A stretch of 7,307 bases of DNA from Synergistaceae bacterium. Its GTDB lineage: Bacteria > Synergistota > Synergistia > Synergistales > Aminobacteriaceae. The translations under genes were made by a program, and so were the position numbers. Where the stretch lies: contig JAFPWQ010000046.1 of the NCBI GenBank assembly GCA_017394925.1, positions 1 through 7,307 on the forward strand, given 5' to 3'. The notes under the pieces were generated by a model. It was given only the letters and a program-made list of their open reading frames with translations, did not search any database and had not been told where the DNA came from. How positions within the stretch are numbered: the stretch's first letter is position 1; every line of letters begins with the position of its first letter. Shown here in pieces: positions 5,517 to 7,307 of this stretch.

Positions 5517-6237
5517 TATTCACATACACACAGGACATTTTAAGGACGGATTATATTTTTCACAGGAAGAAGCCGCACAGGGAATGAAGACGCTGAATAT
5601 TGAGCGTTATTATTTCTCATCAACTTCTACAGGCAGTATTCCGTTCCGTGAAGTCAGGTATCAGATTGAGAAGCTGGTATCTATAAGCGAAGGCAGAGCG
5701 ATTCCGTTTCTGTGGGTATCTCCTGATATGCTTATGAACTCTCAGGATCTGAGCGCGTATTTCTTTCGTGATTTTGCAGGGATAAAGATTCATGGCTATC
5801 ATCAGAACTGGGATCCGAACGGCAAACCGTTACGCAGGATTCTTGCAATTGCACGGGATAAAAATCTCCCTGTCATGTTTCACACGGGGGGATGTGAACG
5901 TTCTGATGCCGGAGCGTATATGAATATATGCCGCGAATTTTCAGATGTCAGAATCATTCTTGCACATGGCCGCCCCATTGATGAATGTATTAAAGTTATG
6001 AAGGAATGCCCGAACACTTTCGCTGATACTGCATTTATGCCCGTGAATGATATTGTGAAACTGAAGAATGAGAAGTTGCTTCATCGTGTGTTTTGGGGAA
6101 GTGATTTTCCAATTATGCGATATTTTTTCAGGATACCGGCTGAAGATTACTACAGAAATAATATCGAAGAGGCCCGAAATGCATTAGGAGAAGAAGATTT
6201 TTTGAGAATAACGCAGGATAACTTCAAAATAATATGA
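5509..6237 (+). CDS. Amidohydrolase-superfamily (amidohydrolase 2 type) metal-dependent hydrolase
   Basis: With the ATG at 5509 the product has 242 residues and begins MFDIHIHTG, the first-strand HxH metal motif (H5, H7). Further superfamily signatures occur in order: IKIHGYH (92-98, H95), MFHTGG (123-128, H125), IILAHG (149-154, H153) and FWGSDFP (195-201, D199), then QDNFKII at the end. This matches a compact TIM-barrel amidohydrolase 2 (PF04909-like) enzyme at full length, cytoplasmic, without signal peptide. Family members hydrolyse amides or esters or decarboxylate small acids, usually with Zn. The start overlaps the radical SAM gene by 8 bp and has its own ribosome site, so the two are expected to be made together. 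That suggests a role on the modified peptide or a fragment, such as hydrolysis, decarboxylation or leader removal. The substrate cannot be deduced. A longer version starting at TTG 5476 is less likely. Confidence 0.9.
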   Translation: MFDIHIHTGHFKDGLYFSQEEAAQGMKTLNIERYYFSSTSTGSIPFREVRYQIEKLVSISEGRAIPFLWVSPDMLMNSQDLSAYFFRDFAGIKIHGYHQNWDPNGKPLRRILAIARDKNLPVMFHTGGCERSDAGAYMNICREFSDVRIILAHGRPIDECIKVMKECPNTFADTAFMPVNDIVKLKNEKLLHRVFWGSDFPIMRYFFRIPAEDYYRNNIEEARNALGEEDFLRITQDNFKII

Positions 6238-6245
6238 TTAATACG

Positions 6246-6296
6246 AAAAATGCAGGCCTGAAAATATTTTTTCATTCAGACCTGCAGAAAATTTTT
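6246..6296. terminator. Bidirectional rho-independent terminator shared by convergent genes
   Basis: TGCAGGCCTGAA (6251-6262) pairs with TTCAGACCTGCA (6275-6286) over 12 positions with one C-A mismatch and a 12-nt loop. On the plus strand GAAAATTTTT follows. On the minus strand TTTTT (complement of 6246-6250) follows directly. It lies in the 57-bp gap between the amidohydrolase stop and the permease stop, so it can end both transcripts. Confidence 0.85.
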
Positions 6297-7307
6297 ACTT
6301 CGCGTTCTTTGAATTCAGAACGTAAACTGCAATCAGTATAACCAGACCCGCAATTGTAGATGCAGGCCATACGGTTAAACATAGAACTCCTGACACGCAT
6401 AACAGAACACGCATTAAGAGATTCAGATTCGTTTTGAGATAACCCATCCACATACCGGCAAATGCAATCACTGCACCTGTTCCGCTCACTAACGCCCAGC
6501 AAATTTGAGTCCATGAACCCTGCATGAGTAATCCTGGATCATAACAGAATGCAAAAGGCACAACGTATGCAAGAAATCCTAGCTGCATGGCCTGAAATCC
6601 TGTTTTGTTGGGATTCGAGCCTGCAATCGAACTCGCCGCATATGCCGCTAATGCAACTGGAGGTGTGATGTTCGAGATTATCGCGTAGTAGAACACGAAC
6701 ATATGAGCCGCTATCGGAGGAAATCCAAGTTTAACGAGTATAGGTGCTCCCAGTGCCGCCGCAAGTATGTATGCACCTGTCGTAGGAAGTCCCATTCCCA
6801 ATAATGTAGCAATGAGCATAACAAGTACCAGTGCAAGAAGAGGAGCATTACCTGCAAACGAAATCACGAACCCTACGAGCTTTCCGCCTATGCCAGTTAA
6901 TGACACTGCACCCAAAACTATACCTGCTGTAGCACATGCAACACACACTAACGGGATTCCCTGTGCGCCCTGTTCAATTGCATCAATGAATTCGCGCGTG
7001 TTCATTCCGGGATTGAAGAGAGACGCAATCAGCATATACGCACCGATAATCACGAACTGCATTCCCGGTTTGATATTGCTCATGAGTTCAGGTTTTAACG
7101 CGATGAGTACTCCCAGTGCAAGCGAGATTAACGCAACTATGAAGGCCATGACCTTCTGCACTGATGTTGTCTCAGGCTTAAAGTTGAAGAATGACACTAG
7201 CCACGCAAGACCTATACCGAGTAATGCCGCTCTCATGGGAGTATAGCCGATGAGTAAGAACGCGATTAAGCCTACAATCGGAGCTATCATGTAGAACCTG
7301 CTTAACA
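6295..7307 (-). CDS. TRAP transporter fused permease (4TM/12TM, DctM-like part), 5' end outside window
   Basis: The frame is open through the right edge (codons for LSRFY precede the first visible Met at 7290), so 336 C-terminal residues are seen and the true start lies outside. The protein is almost entirely membrane segments. Numbering from the Met at 7290, TRAP large-permease signatures include GMGLPTTGAYILAAALGAP (165-183), a FPPIAAHMFVFYYAIISN stretch, and TPPVALAAYAASSIAG (209-224), then PFAFCYDPGLLMQG. These are typical of the DctM half of fused permeases that work with TAXI-type periplasmic binding proteins, driving solute uptake with a Na+ or H+ gradient. Fused forms run to about 600-700 residues, so roughly half is visible. 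Substrate is unknown; a binding-protein gene would be expected beyond the right edge. It converges with the peptide cluster and is probably unrelated to it. Confidence 0.92.
   Translation of the reverse strand, partial: LSRFYMIAPIVGLIAFLLIGYTPMRAALLGIGLAWLVSFFNFKPETTSVQKVMAFIVALISLALGVLIALKPELMSNIKPGMQFVIIGAYMLIASLFNPGMNTREFIDAIEQGAQGIPLVCVACATAGIVLGAVSLTGIGGKLVGFVISFAGNAPLLALVLVMLIATLLGMGLPTTGAYILAAALGAPILVKLGFPPIAAHMFVFYYAIISNITPPVALAAYAASSIAGSNPNKTGFQAMQLGFLAYVVPFAFCYDPGLLMQGSWTQICWALVSGTGAVIAFAGMWMGYLKTNLNLLMRVLLCVSGVLCLTVWPASTIAGLVILIAVYVLNSKNAK

Noticed and set aside
6272..6514. 80-codon minus-strand open frame in another frame of the permease 3' end
   Set aside because: It overlaps the permease on the same strand and runs through the shared terminator, with no motif or ribosome site.
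6767..7246. 159-codon plus-strand open frame opposite the TRAP permease
   Set aside because: It mirrors a clear membrane-protein gene; its Pro/Ser/Thr/Asn-rich composition is the usual shadow of hydrophobic codons.
1..7307. CRISPR arrays, tRNA/rRNA genes, insertion sequences or attachment sites
   Set aside because: Reading both strands showed no regularly spaced repeats, cloverleaf-like segments, transposase or integrase motifs.

Overview
The window is moderately AT-rich bacterial DNA, densely packed, and holds three gene blocks of different character. The inventory suggests an anaerobic, probably gut- or sediment-type bacterium: a radical SAM/SPASM peptide-maturation cluster, a TRAP transporter of the fused-permease type, and a CcdA/DsbD-like thiol-redox membrane protein. 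Synergistota or a clostridial Firmicute would fit. This is an inference from gene content and style (strong AGGAGG-type ribosome sites, TTG starts, TATGCTATAAT-type promoter elements); no marker gene settles it.

Block 1 (positions 1-2927, minus strand) is a two-gene operon. The first gene encodes a RecQ-family helicase fused at its C-terminus to a phosphoribosyltransferase-like (PRTase) domain. The second encodes a DprA/Smf-like Rossmann protein, cut by the left window edge. They overlap by 4 bp (ATGA), so translation is probably coupled. Helicase, PRTase and DprA-like modules in one operon point to a dedicated DNA-handling or genome-defence cassette rather than to housekeeping recQ and dprA.

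Block 2 (2983-6237, plus strand) starts divergently from block 1 across a 55-bp gap that contains a palindromic -10 box usable on both strands. It runs: a CcdA/DsbD-like membrane protein; a 215-bp leader with an extended -10 promoter and inverted repeats; a 37-residue peptide gene with a Cys-containing C-terminal half; a hairpin plus T-tract acting as terminator or attenuator; an RRE (PqqD-like)-radical SAM-SPASM maturase; and an amidohydrolase-superfamily enzyme overlapping the maturase by 8 bp. This has the layout of a ribosomally synthesised, post-translationally modified peptide (RiPP) locus. The small gene would be the precursor, the maturase would install a crosslink or similar change, the amidohydrolase is a candidate tailoring or processing enzyme, and the CcdA-like protein may supply or remove thiol reducing power.

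Block 3 (6295 to the right edge, minus strand) is the C-terminal part of a TRAP transporter fused permease. It converges on block 2 and shares a bidirectional terminator with it.

The RiPP-like cluster is the strongest candidate for an undescribed system. The RecQ-PRTase/DprA-like operon is second.
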